The notes below the pieces were generated by a model that saw only the letters and a program-made list of their open reading frames with translations, made no database searches and had not been told where the DNA came from. A program made the translations under genes and the position numbers. 64,000 bases of DNA from Bradyrhizobium ottawaense (GTDB lineage Bacteria; Pseudomonadota; Alphaproteobacteria; Rhizobiales; Xanthobacteraceae): contig NZ_LT629693.1 of NCBI RefSeq assembly GCF_900099825.1, forward strand, positions 4,599,001 to 4,663,000, in the 5' to 3' direction. Shown here piece after piece: positions 15,796-23,345 of this stretch (position 1 is its first letter; each line of letters begins with the position of its first letter).

Positions 15796-16314
15796 ATGAC
15801 AGTTTCCAAGGTGACCGCCGACGCCGTCAAGCCTTCCCGTCCCAACGGCAAGGAGGCTGTCGAGGGCGCCGCTGACAATGCCACCCTGCAATTGGGCGAA
15901 CTGTCCGAACTTCTCGGCTATTCGCTCAAGCGCGCCCAGCTCAAGGTGTTCGAGGACTTTCTGCGCTGCGTCGCGCCGCTGCAACTGACGCCGGCGCAAT
16001 TCTCGGTGCTGCTATTGCTCGACCGCAATCCCGGCCGCAACCAGACCGAGATCGCCAACACGCTCGGCATCCTCCGGCCGAATTTCGTGGCGATGCTGGA
16101 CGGGCTCGAGAGCCGCGACCTCTGCGCGCGGATGCGCTCGGCCAACGACCGCCGCTCCCACATCCTGATGCTGACCGACAAGGGCCGCGCCGTGCTGACG
16201 CGCGCCAAGAAGCTGGTCGCCAGCAAGCACGAGGCCCGGCTCAACGAGTTGCTCGGCCCGGAAGGTCGCGTCGCGCTGCTCGAAATGCTGTCGAAGATCG
16301 CGATGGAGTTTTGA
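15796..16314 (+). CDS. couR: MarR family transcriptional regulator (CouR-like)
   Basis: Winged-helix MarR-type repressor, 172 residues, probably a dimer. The helix-turn-helix region is QTEIANTLGILRPNFVAMLDGLESRDLCAR (about residues 78-107), followed by the wing SANDRRSHILMLTDKG. A long N-terminal arm of about 35 residues precedes the domain. Its place beside the permease operon and near the couAB-type genes matches CouR of R. palustris, a repressor that releases DNA when it binds p-coumaroyl-CoA (known from memory). The palindromes before this gene and before couA are the expected targets. A different acyl-CoA or free acid ligand remains possible. Confidence 0.8.
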   Translation: MTVSKVTADAVKPSRPNGKEAVEGAADNATLQLGELSELLGYSLKRAQLKVFEDFLRCVAPLQLTPAQFSVLLLLDRNPGRNQTEIANTLGILRPNFVAMLDGLESRDLCARMRSANDRRSHILMLTDKGRAVLTRAKKLVASKHEARLNELLGPEGRVALLEMLSKIAMEF

Positions 16315-16338
16315 GGGGGGCGTCTTGCGTCTCTCAGT

Positions 16339-16458
16339 CGTCATTGCGAGGAGCAAAGCGACGAAGCAATCCATTCTTCCTATGCGCCGCGAAATGGATT
16401 GCTTCGCGGAGCCTGTCATCGGGCGCGCATTCGCGCGACCCGTTGGCTCGCAATGACG
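16339..16458. repeat. Palindromic intergenic repeat, family B (copy 1)
   Basis: The element runs from CGTCATTGCGAGGAGC to GCTCGCAATGACG and holds inner arms AAGCAATCCATT and AATGGATTGCTTCGCGGAGC. A second copy in the opposite orientation is at 41042-41193. It fills the gap between the convergent MarR and glycerate kinase genes and may act as a bidirectional terminator. Confidence 0.75.
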
Positions 16459-16474
16459 GCGGAGGGAGCGGCGC

Positions 16475-17758
16475 TTAGTCCACCAAAATCACCCTGACGT
16501 CGTTCACATTGGTCAGCGTCGGGCCGGTCAGCAGCAAATCGCCGGTCGCCTCGAAAAACGCCGACGCGTCGTTGTTGGCCAGATAGGCCTTGGGATCGAG
16601 CCCGAGCGACTTCATCTTCGCAAATGTCTTGTGGTCGATCACAGCGCCCGCAGGATCGCTGGCGCTGCCGGCGCCGCCGTCGGCGCCGTCGGTATCGGCG
16701 GCAAGTGCCGCAATGTCGGTTGTGTCCTTCAGGAGATCCGCCAGCGCCAGCGCATATTCCTGGTTAGGGCCGCCGCGGCCGTTGCCGCGCACGGTCACGG
16801 TCAGTTCGCCGCCGGACAGGATCGCGGTGCGCCTGCCTTCGCTGCGTGCCTTGAGCGCGAGCCGTGCATGCGCGGCGGCGACCTCGCGCGCCTCGCCTTC
16901 GAGGTCGGCGCCGAGTTCGATGATGTCATAGCCTGCGTCCTTGGCGATCCTGACCGCGGCATCGAGCGAGGCCTTTGGCCGCGCGATCAGTTCGAACTGC
17001 GCGCGGGCGAAGGCGGGATCGCCGACCTTGCAGCTTTCGTTGCGGGGATCATCAAGTGCGCGGCGGACCGCGTCGTCGATCGAGAGGTTATATCTCGCGA
17101 CCAGCGCGCGGGCGTCGGCCAGCGTGGTCGGGTCCGGCACGGTCGGGCCCGACGCGATGGCGGACGGATCGTCGTGGGGCACATCCGATATCGCCAGCGT
17201 GACGATTTCGGCGGCGCGTTGTCCGGCGCGCGCCAGCCTTCCGCCCTTGATCCGCGACAGATGTTTTCGCACCACATTCATTTCGCCGATCGGCGCGCCC
17301 GAACGCAGCAGCGCCCGGTTGACCTGCTGCTTCTGCGCGAACGACACGCCCTCGACCGGCGCGATCCAGTTGGCGGAGCCGCCGCCGGACAACAGCACCA
17401 GCAGCAGATCGTCCGCGGTCGCCTCGGCCGCGAGGCGCAGCGTATCGTCGGCGGCCTTGAGGCCGGCTTCGTCGGGCACGGGATGACCGGCCTCGACGAC
17501 GCGTATGCGCCGCGTCGGCACGCCGTGGCCGTGACGGGTGGTGGCAATGCCGATCAGGCGCGACGGGTCGAGCTTGAGCGCGTCGAGATAATGCCGCTCG
17601 GCCGCCGCCGCCATCGCGGCGGCGCCCTTGCCGGCGGCAAGGCAGATCACGCGGCCTTTCGGAGCAGGACGCAGATGCGCCGACAGCACCACATCGGGAT
17701 GGGCTGCAGCAACCGCCGCGTCAAAAATCGCGCGGAGGAGGGGACGCCGGTCGGTCAT
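16475..17758 (-). CDS. Glycerate 2-kinase (MOFRL family; also annotated TtuD/hydroxypyruvate reductase)
   Basis: ATP-dependent kinase converting D-glycerate to 2-phosphoglycerate, linking C2/C3 acid use to glycolysis. The 427-residue product has the two-domain layout of the family: an N-terminal DUF4147 domain with LAAGKGAAAMA (about residues 36-46) and LLVLLSGGGSANW (about 116-128), the MNVVRKHLSRIKGGRLA segment, and a C-terminal MOFRL domain with ILSGGELTVTVRGNGRGGPNQEYALALA. Older annotations call such proteins hydroxypyruvate reductases. It begins 18 bases after the last ABC receptor gene on the same strand with no terminator between, so the two are probably cotranscribed. Confidence 0.87.
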   Translation of the reverse strand: MTDRRPLLRAIFDAAVAAAHPDVVLSAHLRPAPKGRVICLAAGKGAAAMAAAAERHYLDALKLDPSRLIGIATTRHGHGVPTRRIRVVEAGHPVPDEAGLKAADDTLRLAAEATADDLLLVLLSGGGSANWIAPVEGVSFAQKQQVNRALLRSGAPIGEMNVVRKHLSRIKGGRLARAGQRAAEIVTLAISDVPHDDPSAIASGPTVPDPTTLADARALVARYNLSIDDAVRRALDDPRNESCKVGDPAFARAQFELIARPKASLDAAVRIAKDAGYDIIELGADLEGEAREVAAAHARLALKARSEGRRTAILSGGELTVTVRGNGRGGPNQEYALALADLLKDTTDIAALAADTDGADGGAGSASDPAGAVIDHKTFAKMKSLGLDPKAYLANNDASAFFEATGDLLLTGPTLTNVNDVRVILVD

Positions 17759-17776
17759 GATATCTCCGCGGTCAGA

Positions 17777-19006
17777 TCAGTTGCTGAGTTCGCCGCTGAT
17801 GACGTCGCCGAACAATTGCCAGCGCTCGCCCTTGAACTGCATCAACTGCAACTGCTCGATCGGCTGGAAATCATCCGGGCCGGTGGTCAGCGTGATGCCG
17901 GGCAGCAGGCCGCCCTGCGCCAGTTGCTTGAGGCTGGCCGCCTGCTTCATGACGTTCTCGCGGGTCAGGTTGTCGCCGCAACGCCTCAGCACCTCGATCA
18001 TGGTGGTCGCCATGTTGTAGCCGGTCATGGCGGAGGCATCGACGCGGTTGACCTCCGGCAGGTACTTCGCGAGCAGTTCGTCGAACGCCTTGATGCCGGC
18101 GTCTCCGGTCCATTGCGGATCGCTGACGTCCTTGGCATAGGCCGCCGACATCACGCCTTGCGAATTGTCGAGCCCGGCGGGCCGCATCACGGTCGCGGTC
18201 GAGGCGCTGACATTGGAGACGATGGTGACCGGCTTCCAGTTCATCTCGCCGATCTTCTTGATTGCCTGCGCGCCGAATTTCGGCGTCGTGAAGAAGATGA
18301 TGACATCGGGATTGGCCGACTTCAGCCGCACCACGTGGTTATCGACCGTCGGCTCCGCCACCTCGTAGCTCTCCTCCGCGACGATGCGCGACGCGTCGCT
18401 GCCAAAACCGTCCTTCAGGCCCTTCAGGTAGTCCTTGCCCATGTCGTCGTTCTGGTAGAGCACCGCGATCTTCGCCGCCGGCTTCTCCTTGGCGAGATAT
18501 TTTGCGTAGATCCGCGACTCGCTCTGGTAGGAGGGCAGCCAGCCCATGGTCCAGGGAAAATTCTTCGGGTCGTTCCACTTGGTGGCGCCGGTGGCGACGA
18601 ACAGTTGCGGCACCTTCTTGCCGTTGACGTATTTCTGGATCGCGGTGTTGGAGGCGGTGCCGAGCGTGCCGAACAGCAGGAGCACCTCGTCGCTCTCGAT
18701 CAGCTTGCGCGCCTGCTCCACGGCTTTGGGTGGCGAGTAGGCGTCGTCGTAGGAAATGAAGTTGATCTTGCGCCCGTTGATGCCGCCGTCGTCGTTCACT
18801 TTCTTGAACACCGCGCCCATCGCCTTGCCGACCACGCCGTAGGCCGAGGCCGGGCCGCTATAGGGAACGATGTTGCCGATCTTGATCTCGGTGTCGGTGG
18901 CGCCGGTATCGTATTTCTTCTGCGCGAACGCCGCGTGGCCGGAGGCTATCGCCAGCGACAGACCGAGAAGGACGGTGGCGGCGTGGCGGCTGATCGGGCT
19001 GGTCAT
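17777..19006 (-). CDS. ABC transporter substrate-binding protein, tandem paralogue 1
   Basis: Periplasmic receptor of the Leu/Ile/Val type, 409 residues. The start at 19006 gives a proper signal peptide (SRHAATVLLGLSLAIASGHAAFA) and an AGGGAG ribosome site; the frame is open farther upstream but without a sensible start. The mature protein begins QKKYDTGATDTEIKIGN, almost identical to the next four genes. It is the most distal and, by eye, the most divergent of the five: it has VDASAMTGYNMATTMIEVL where the others have a GYG- or AYT-type segment. It is the only one not followed by a terminator, running on into glycerate kinase. The ligand is unknown; dicarboxylic or fatty acids are suggested by the adjacent pim-like operon. 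Confidence 0.85.
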   Translation of the reverse strand: MTSPISRHAATVLLGLSLAIASGHAAFAQKKYDTGATDTEIKIGNIVPYSGPASAYGVVGKAMGAVFKKVNDDGGINGRKINFISYDDAYSPPKAVEQARKLIESDEVLLLFGTLGTASNTAIQKYVNGKKVPQLFVATGATKWNDPKNFPWTMGWLPSYQSESRIYAKYLAKEKPAAKIAVLYQNDDMGKDYLKGLKDGFGSDASRIVAEESYEVAEPTVDNHVVRLKSANPDVIIFFTTPKFGAQAIKKIGEMNWKPVTIVSNVSASTATVMRPAGLDNSQGVMSAAYAKDVSDPQWTGDAGIKAFDELLAKYLPEVNRVDASAMTGYNMATTMIEVLRRCGDNLTRENVMKQAASLKQLAQGGLLPGITLTTGPDDFQPIEQLQLMQFKGERWQLFGDVISGELSN

Positions 19007-19106
19007 CCAGTGAACTCCCTGTGACGTTCTTGGCGGCCCGTTCGGATCGAGCGGGCCTGTGGTTTCTTCGATTTGCATTGATACAGGGGAAAAAAATGTT
19101 CGCAAG

Positions 19107-19140
19107 AAAAAGCCCCCTGCGACGGTATCGCAGGGGGCTC
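19107..19140 (-). terminator. Terminator after paralogue 2
   Basis: On the minus strand GAGCCCCCTGCGA pairs with TCGCAGGGGGCT and is followed by TTTTT. The same hairpin core recurs in the next three gaps between receptor genes. Confidence 0.85.
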
Positions 19141-19154
19141 AATATCGGGCAGTT

Positions 19155-20384
19155 CTAGCCGCCGGCGTCGGCGTTGATGACCTCGCCGAACAGGTCCCAC
19201 TTCTCGCCCTTGAACCGCATCAGCTGAAGCGAGGAAATCGGGGCGTAATCGGTTGGGCCGGTGTTGATCATGATGCCGGGCAGCAGCACTTCGGTGCGGA
19301 AGTCCTTCAGGGAGGCTGCCTGCTTCATCACGTTTTCGCGGGTCAGGTTGTCACCGCACTGCTTCAACACCTGCACCAGGGTCTGGGCAACGCCGTAGCC
19401 GACCACGGTTCCACCGTCGAGCTTGTCGCCTTCCGGAAAGTCCTTGTTCATGAAGGCGTAGAATTCCTTCATGCCGGGATCGTTGTCCCACTGCTTGTCG
19501 GAGGCGTCCTTGAGGTAAGCGGCCGAGATGATGTCCTGGGCGTTCTCGAAGCCGGCCGGCTTGATCACGCTGCCGACGGAGGCCGAAACGTTGTTGAGGA
19601 AGTGCATCGGCTTCCAGCCGACTTCCGCCACCTTCTTGATCGCCTGTGCGGCGAATTTCGGCGTGGCAATGTCGATGAACACGTCGGCATTGGTCGACTT
19701 CAGCTTGACGATATGGTTGTCGATGGTCGGCTCCGAGGTCTCGAAACTCTCCTCGGCGACGATCATGGTCGCCGCCTTGGGTCCGAGGCCGTCCTTCAGG
19801 CCCTTCAGGTAGTCCTTGCCGTAATCGTCATTCTGGTAGAGCACCGCGATCTTGGCGTCCGGCTTGTTCTTCAGGAGATACTTCGCATAGATCTGGGTTT
19901 CGCTCTGGTAGTTCGGCTGCCAGCCCATGGTCCAGGGGAAATCCTTGGGATCGTTCCACTTGGTGGCGCCGGTGGCGACGAACAGTTGCGGCACCTTCTT
20001 GGAGTTCATGTACTTCTGGATCGCCGAGTTCGACGGCGTTCCGAGCGAGTTGAAGACCAGCAGCACCTCGTCGCTCTCGACCAGCTTGCGGGCCTGCTCG
20101 ACCGCCTTCGGCGGCGAGTAGGCGTCGTCATAGCTGATGAAGTTGATCTTGCGGCCGTTGATGCCGCCGGCATCGTTGATCTTCTTGAAATAGGCGGCCT
20201 CGGTCTTGCCGATAATGCCATAGGCGGAAGCGGGTCCGCTGTAGGGCATGATGTTGCCGATCTTGATTTCGGTGTCGGTTGCGCCGGTGTCGTATTTTTT
20301 CTGCGCCAGCGCCCCGCCGGACGATGCAGCGAAGATGACCAGCGCGGCCGAAGCCACGGCAAGCCGTTGAGTGTTAATGAGCAT
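19155..20384 (-). CDS. ABC transporter substrate-binding protein, tandem paralogue 2
   Basis: Periplasmic receptor, 409 residues, with a signal peptide (RLAVASAALVIFAASSGGALA) followed by QKKYDTGATDTEIKIGNIMPYSGP. The fold-typical YQNDDYGKDYLKGLKDGLG and GATKWNDPKDFPWTMGWQPNYQSE segments are shared by all five paralogues. Differences concentrate in regions expected to line the cleft, such as NNVSASVGSVIKPAGFENAQDI and GGTVVGYGVAQTLVQVL. It has its own gap before and after, with terminators on both sides, so it can be expressed alone. It lacks a dedicated permease and presumably feeds the liv-type transporter at 24736-28149. Confidence 0.86.
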   Translation of the reverse strand: MLINTQRLAVASAALVIFAASSGGALAQKKYDTGATDTEIKIGNIMPYSGPASAYGIIGKTEAAYFKKINDAGGINGRKINFISYDDAYSPPKAVEQARKLVESDEVLLVFNSLGTPSNSAIQKYMNSKKVPQLFVATGATKWNDPKDFPWTMGWQPNYQSETQIYAKYLLKNKPDAKIAVLYQNDDYGKDYLKGLKDGLGPKAATMIVAEESFETSEPTIDNHIVKLKSTNADVFIDIATPKFAAQAIKKVAEVGWKPMHFLNNVSASVGSVIKPAGFENAQDIISAAYLKDASDKQWDNDPGMKEFYAFMNKDFPEGDKLDGGTVVGYGVAQTLVQVLKQCGDNLTRENVMKQAASLKDFRTEVLLPGIMINTGPTDYAPISSLQLMRFKGEKWDLFGEVINADAGG

Positions 20385-20491
20385 TATGTCTCTCCCTCGT
20401 TGATGACAAATGATGTGTCACGGCCTTCTTGAACCGAAAGCTCTTCTGACTTGGGCGCAGTGATTACCATTTTACCCGGGACGTCACAATC

Positions 20492-20522
20492 AAAAGCCCC
20501 TGCGACAAAGCCGCAGGGGCTG
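20492..20522 (-). terminator. Terminator after paralogue 3
   Basis: Minus-strand hairpin AGCCCCTGCGG / TCGCAGGGGCT with a TTTTG tail. It is homologous by eye to the terminators at 19107, 21904 and 23253. Confidence 0.82.
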
Positions 20523-20572
20523 CTTCTTTAGTAGCCGGGCCAATGCTTTAGCAGGCTAATACTTTAGATGGA

Positions 20573-21802
20573 CTAGCCGCCGACGTCGCCGCTCAGGATT
20601 TCACCAAAGCGTTCCCATCCCTCGCCCTTGAATTTCATCAACTGCAATTGCGAGATCGGGGCGAAGTCGGTGTCTGACGTGTTGACCTTAACGCCCGGCA
20701 GCAGGCCGCCAAGCTCCAGCTCCTTGAGGCTCGCCGCCTGCCTCATGATGTTGGCGCGGGTCAGGTCGTCGCCGCAGGCTTTCAGCACGTGCTCGAGGCC
20801 CTGCGCGACGGTATAGGCATACATGACCGAGAGGTCCGCGCGGTTGGCTTCCGGATAATACTTATCCAGGAACTGGTTCCAGGCCATCATGCCGGCGTCC
20901 TTCTCCCACTGCTTGTCGGTGGGGTCCTTCAGGTAGTTCGAGGAGATGATGTCCTGCGCGTTCTCGAAGCCGGCCGGCTTGATCACGCTGCCGATCGAGG
21001 ACGATACGTTGTTGAGAAAGTGCAGCGGTCTCCAGCCGATCTCCATGTTCTTCTTGATCGCCTGGGCTGCAAATTTCGGCGTCGTGATGTTGAAGAACAC
21101 GTCGGCGCCGGTCGACCTGAGTTTGACGATGTGGGAATCGATCGTCGGTTCGGAGACCTCGTAGCTTTCCTCCATCAAGATCATCGAAGCGGCCTTGGCG
21201 CCGAGCCCGTCCTTGAAGCCCTTCAGATAGTCCTTGCCGTAGTCGTCGTTCTGATAAAGCACCGCGATCTTGGCGTCCGGCTTGTTCTTCAGAATGTATT
21301 TTGCGTAGATGGTGGATTCGCTCTGGTAGTTGGGCTGCCAGCCCATGGTCCAGGGGAATTCCTTCGGGTCGTTCCACTTGGTGGCGCCGGTGGCGACGAA
21401 CAGTTGCGGCACCTTTTTCTGGTTCATGTATTTCTGGATCGCCGAATTCGGCGGGGTGCCCAGCGGATTGAAGACGATCAGCACCTCGTCGCTCTCGACC
21501 AGCTTGCGGGCCTGCTCCACCGTTTTCGGCGGTGAGTAGGCATCGTCATAGCTGATGAAGGTGATCTTGCGGCCGTTGATGCCGCCCTCGGCGTTGATCT
21601 TGCGAAAGTAGGCTTCCTCGGTTTTGCCGATCACGCCATAGGCGGAAGCGGGTCCGCTGTAGGGCATGATGTTGCCGATCTTGATTTCGGTGTCGGATGC
21701 GCCGGTGTCGTATTTCTTTTGCGCGGATGCGCCGCTGCTGGTCGCAGCCAGTATCGCGAGGGCAGCCGAAAGGGCCCCCAATCGCACATGGATAGCAGGC
21801 AT
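20573..21802 (-). CDS. ABC transporter substrate-binding protein, tandem paralogue 3
   Basis: Periplasmic receptor, 409 residues from the ATG at 21802, which has GAGGGAG upstream and a signal peptide (VRLGALSAALAILAATSSGASA). The mature sequence opens QKKYDTGASDTEIKIGN. The frame continues upstream to 21940, but that stretch is encoded by the terminator of the neighbouring gene and has no signal-peptide character. Compared with its neighbours it carries DLSVMYAYTVAQGLEHVL near residue 335, where paralogues 2, 4 and 5 have a GYG motif. That change could alter ligand choice. Same strand and spacing pattern as the other copies. Confidence 0.86.
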   Translation of the reverse strand: MPAIHVRLGALSAALAILAATSSGASAQKKYDTGASDTEIKIGNIMPYSGPASAYGVIGKTEEAYFRKINAEGGINGRKITFISYDDAYSPPKTVEQARKLVESDEVLIVFNPLGTPPNSAIQKYMNQKKVPQLFVATGATKWNDPKEFPWTMGWQPNYQSESTIYAKYILKNKPDAKIAVLYQNDDYGKDYLKGFKDGLGAKAASMILMEESYEVSEPTIDSHIVKLRSTGADVFFNITTPKFAAQAIKKNMEIGWRPLHFLNNVSSSIGSVIKPAGFENAQDIISSNYLKDPTDKQWEKDAGMMAWNQFLDKYYPEANRADLSVMYAYTVAQGLEHVLKACGDDLTRANIMRQAASLKELELGGLLPGVKVNTSDTDFAPISQLQLMKFKGEGWERFGEILSGDVGG

Positions 21803-21903
21803 TTTGATCTCCCTCGGATCACGATGAATGTGTCGATTTTTTTGATTTGGAGCGCTTGGCGGCTCCTGCCGGCATTCAATACCTTTCGGCCGTTCCCAGC
21901 AAC

Positions 21904-21937
21904 GAAAAGCCCCCCGCGACGCTGCCGCAGGGGGCCT
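21904..21937 (-). terminator. Terminator after paralogue 4
   Basis: Minus-strand GGCCCCCTGCGGC / GTCGCGGGGGGC hairpin followed by TTTTC. Confidence 0.82.
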
Positions 21938-21972
21938 CATTTAGTCGCACAGTCCGGCAGGAGCCCTGCCGT

Positions 21973-23193
21973 TCAGTGGCCGGGATCGCCGCGGATGATG
22001 TCGCCGAACAGCTCCCACTTCTCGCCTTTAAAGCGCATCAACTGAAGTTGCTCGATCGGCGCGAAGTCGGTGGCGGAGGTGTTGATCTTGATGCCGGAAA
22101 GCAGCGTGTCGGGCACGAAATCCTTCAGGCTTGCGGCCTGCTTCATCACGTTGGTGCGGGTCAGATCGTCGCCGCACATCTGCAGCACCTTCACCATGGT
22201 CTGCGCGGCGCCATAGCCATAGATCAGGGTGCCGTCGCTCTTGTTGCCGTCGGGATAGTATTTGGCGAGGAAAGCCGCAAAATTCTTCATGCCGGGATCG
22301 TTGTCCCACTGCGGATCGGTTCCGTCCTTGTCGAAGGCCGCCGACAGGATGCCCTGCGCGTTCTCGTAACCCGCCGGCTTCATCACGCCGCCGACCGAGG
22401 ACGAGACATTGGCGACGATCTGCAGCGGCTTCCAGTTGAATTCGGCGATCTTCTTGATCGCCTGCGCGGCGAATTTCGGCGTCGTGATGCTGATGAAGAC
22501 GTCGGCGCCGGAAGCCTTCAGCTTGACGACCTGGTTGTCGACTGTAGGCTCCGACGTCTCGTAACTCTGCTCGGCGACGATCATCGACGACTTGGCGCCA
22601 AAGCCGTCCTTGAGGCCCTTGAGGTAATCCTTGCCGAAGTCGTCGTTCTGGTAGAGCACGCCGATCCTGGCGTCGGGTTTTTCCTTGATCAGGTATTTCG
22701 CGTAGATGCGCGCTTCGTTCTGGTAGGAGGGCTGCCAGCCCATGGTCCACGGAAAATCCTTCGGGTTGTTCCACTTGGTGGCGCCGCTGGCGACGAACAG
22801 CTGCGGCACCTGCTTGTCGTTCATGTACTTCTGGATCGCGACGTTGGACGGCGTACCGAGTGAGTTGAATATCAGCAGCACCCCATCGCTCTCCACCAGC
22901 TTGCGCGCCTGCTCGACCGCCTTGGGCGGGCTGTAGCCGTCGTCATAGCTGATGAAGGTGATCTTGCGGCCGTTGATGCCGCCCTCGGCATTGATCTTCC
23001 TGAAATAGGCTTCCTCGGTCTTGCCGATCACGCCATAGGCGGAGGCTGGTCCGCTGTAGGGCATAATGTTGCCGATCCTGATTTCGGTATCCGATGCGCC
23101 GGGATCATATTTCTTCTGGGCAAAGGCGCTGCCGCAGGTTGCGGTGAACAGGGCGAGTACGGCTGCTCCCAGTCGCCAACAGATAGCAGTCAT
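21973..23193 (-). CDS. ABC transporter substrate-binding protein, tandem paralogue 4
   Basis: Periplasmic receptor, 406 residues, with signal peptide WRLGAAVLALFTATCGSAFA and mature start QKKYDPGASDTEIRIGN. A cysteine three residues into TATCGSAFA could be mistaken for a lipobox, but the AFA-Q junction matches the cleavage site of the other copies. It shares GYGAAQTMVKVLQMCGDDLTR with paralogue 5, and by eye these two form the closest pair, which suggests a late duplication. It is flanked by its own terminators. The ligand is not determined. Confidence 0.86.
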   Translation of the reverse strand: MTAICWRLGAAVLALFTATCGSAFAQKKYDPGASDTEIRIGNIMPYSGPASAYGVIGKTEEAYFRKINAEGGINGRKITFISYDDGYSPPKAVEQARKLVESDGVLLIFNSLGTPSNVAIQKYMNDKQVPQLFVASGATKWNNPKDFPWTMGWQPSYQNEARIYAKYLIKEKPDARIGVLYQNDDFGKDYLKGLKDGFGAKSSMIVAEQSYETSEPTVDNQVVKLKASGADVFISITTPKFAAQAIKKIAEFNWKPLQIVANVSSSVGGVMKPAGYENAQGILSAAFDKDGTDPQWDNDPGMKNFAAFLAKYYPDGNKSDGTLIYGYGAAQTMVKVLQMCGDDLTRTNVMKQAASLKDFVPDTLLSGIKINTSATDFAPIEQLQLMRFKGEKWELFGDIIRGDPGH

Positions 23194-23252
23194 TCCGAAG
23201 TTCCGTTTTCGGTTGTTTGCCGCATTGAATACGTTTCGGGCATCCGGTCAAT

Positions 23253-23287
23253 AAAAAGCCCTCTGCAACTTGCGTCGCAGAGGGCTG
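23253..23287 (-). terminator. Terminator after paralogue 5
   Basis: Minus-strand AGCCCTCTGCGACG / AGTTGCAGAGGGCT hairpin followed by TTTTTATT. Confidence 0.84.
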
Positions 23288-23345
23288 TGCAGAGGGCTGC
23301 GCTGGCTGTTCATCGGGTCCGGTTATTCGGACGGCGATGCAGCAT

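Noticed and set aside
16631..19024. Plus-strand open frame of about 800 codons opposite glycerate kinase and receptor paralogue 1
   Set aside because: Shadow of two real minus-strand genes that have signal peptide, motifs and ribosome sites; the antisense product has no recognisable features.
19059..20432. Plus-strand long frame over receptor paralogue 2 (and equivalents over paralogues 3 to 5)
   Set aside because: The frames repeat because the underlying receptor genes are paralogues; they carry no start signals or conserved motifs of their own.
22970..23193. Lipobox reading of the TATCGSAFA signal in receptor paralogue 4
   Set aside because: The cysteine lacks the usual upstream LXX pattern, and the AFA-Q cleavage site aligns with the other four paralogues.
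19107..23287. Regularly spaced similar hairpins considered as a CRISPR-like or repeat array
   Set aside because: Spacing is over 1 kb, each hairpin is followed by a T-run at the end of a receptor gene, and the copies vary; they are homologous terminators.
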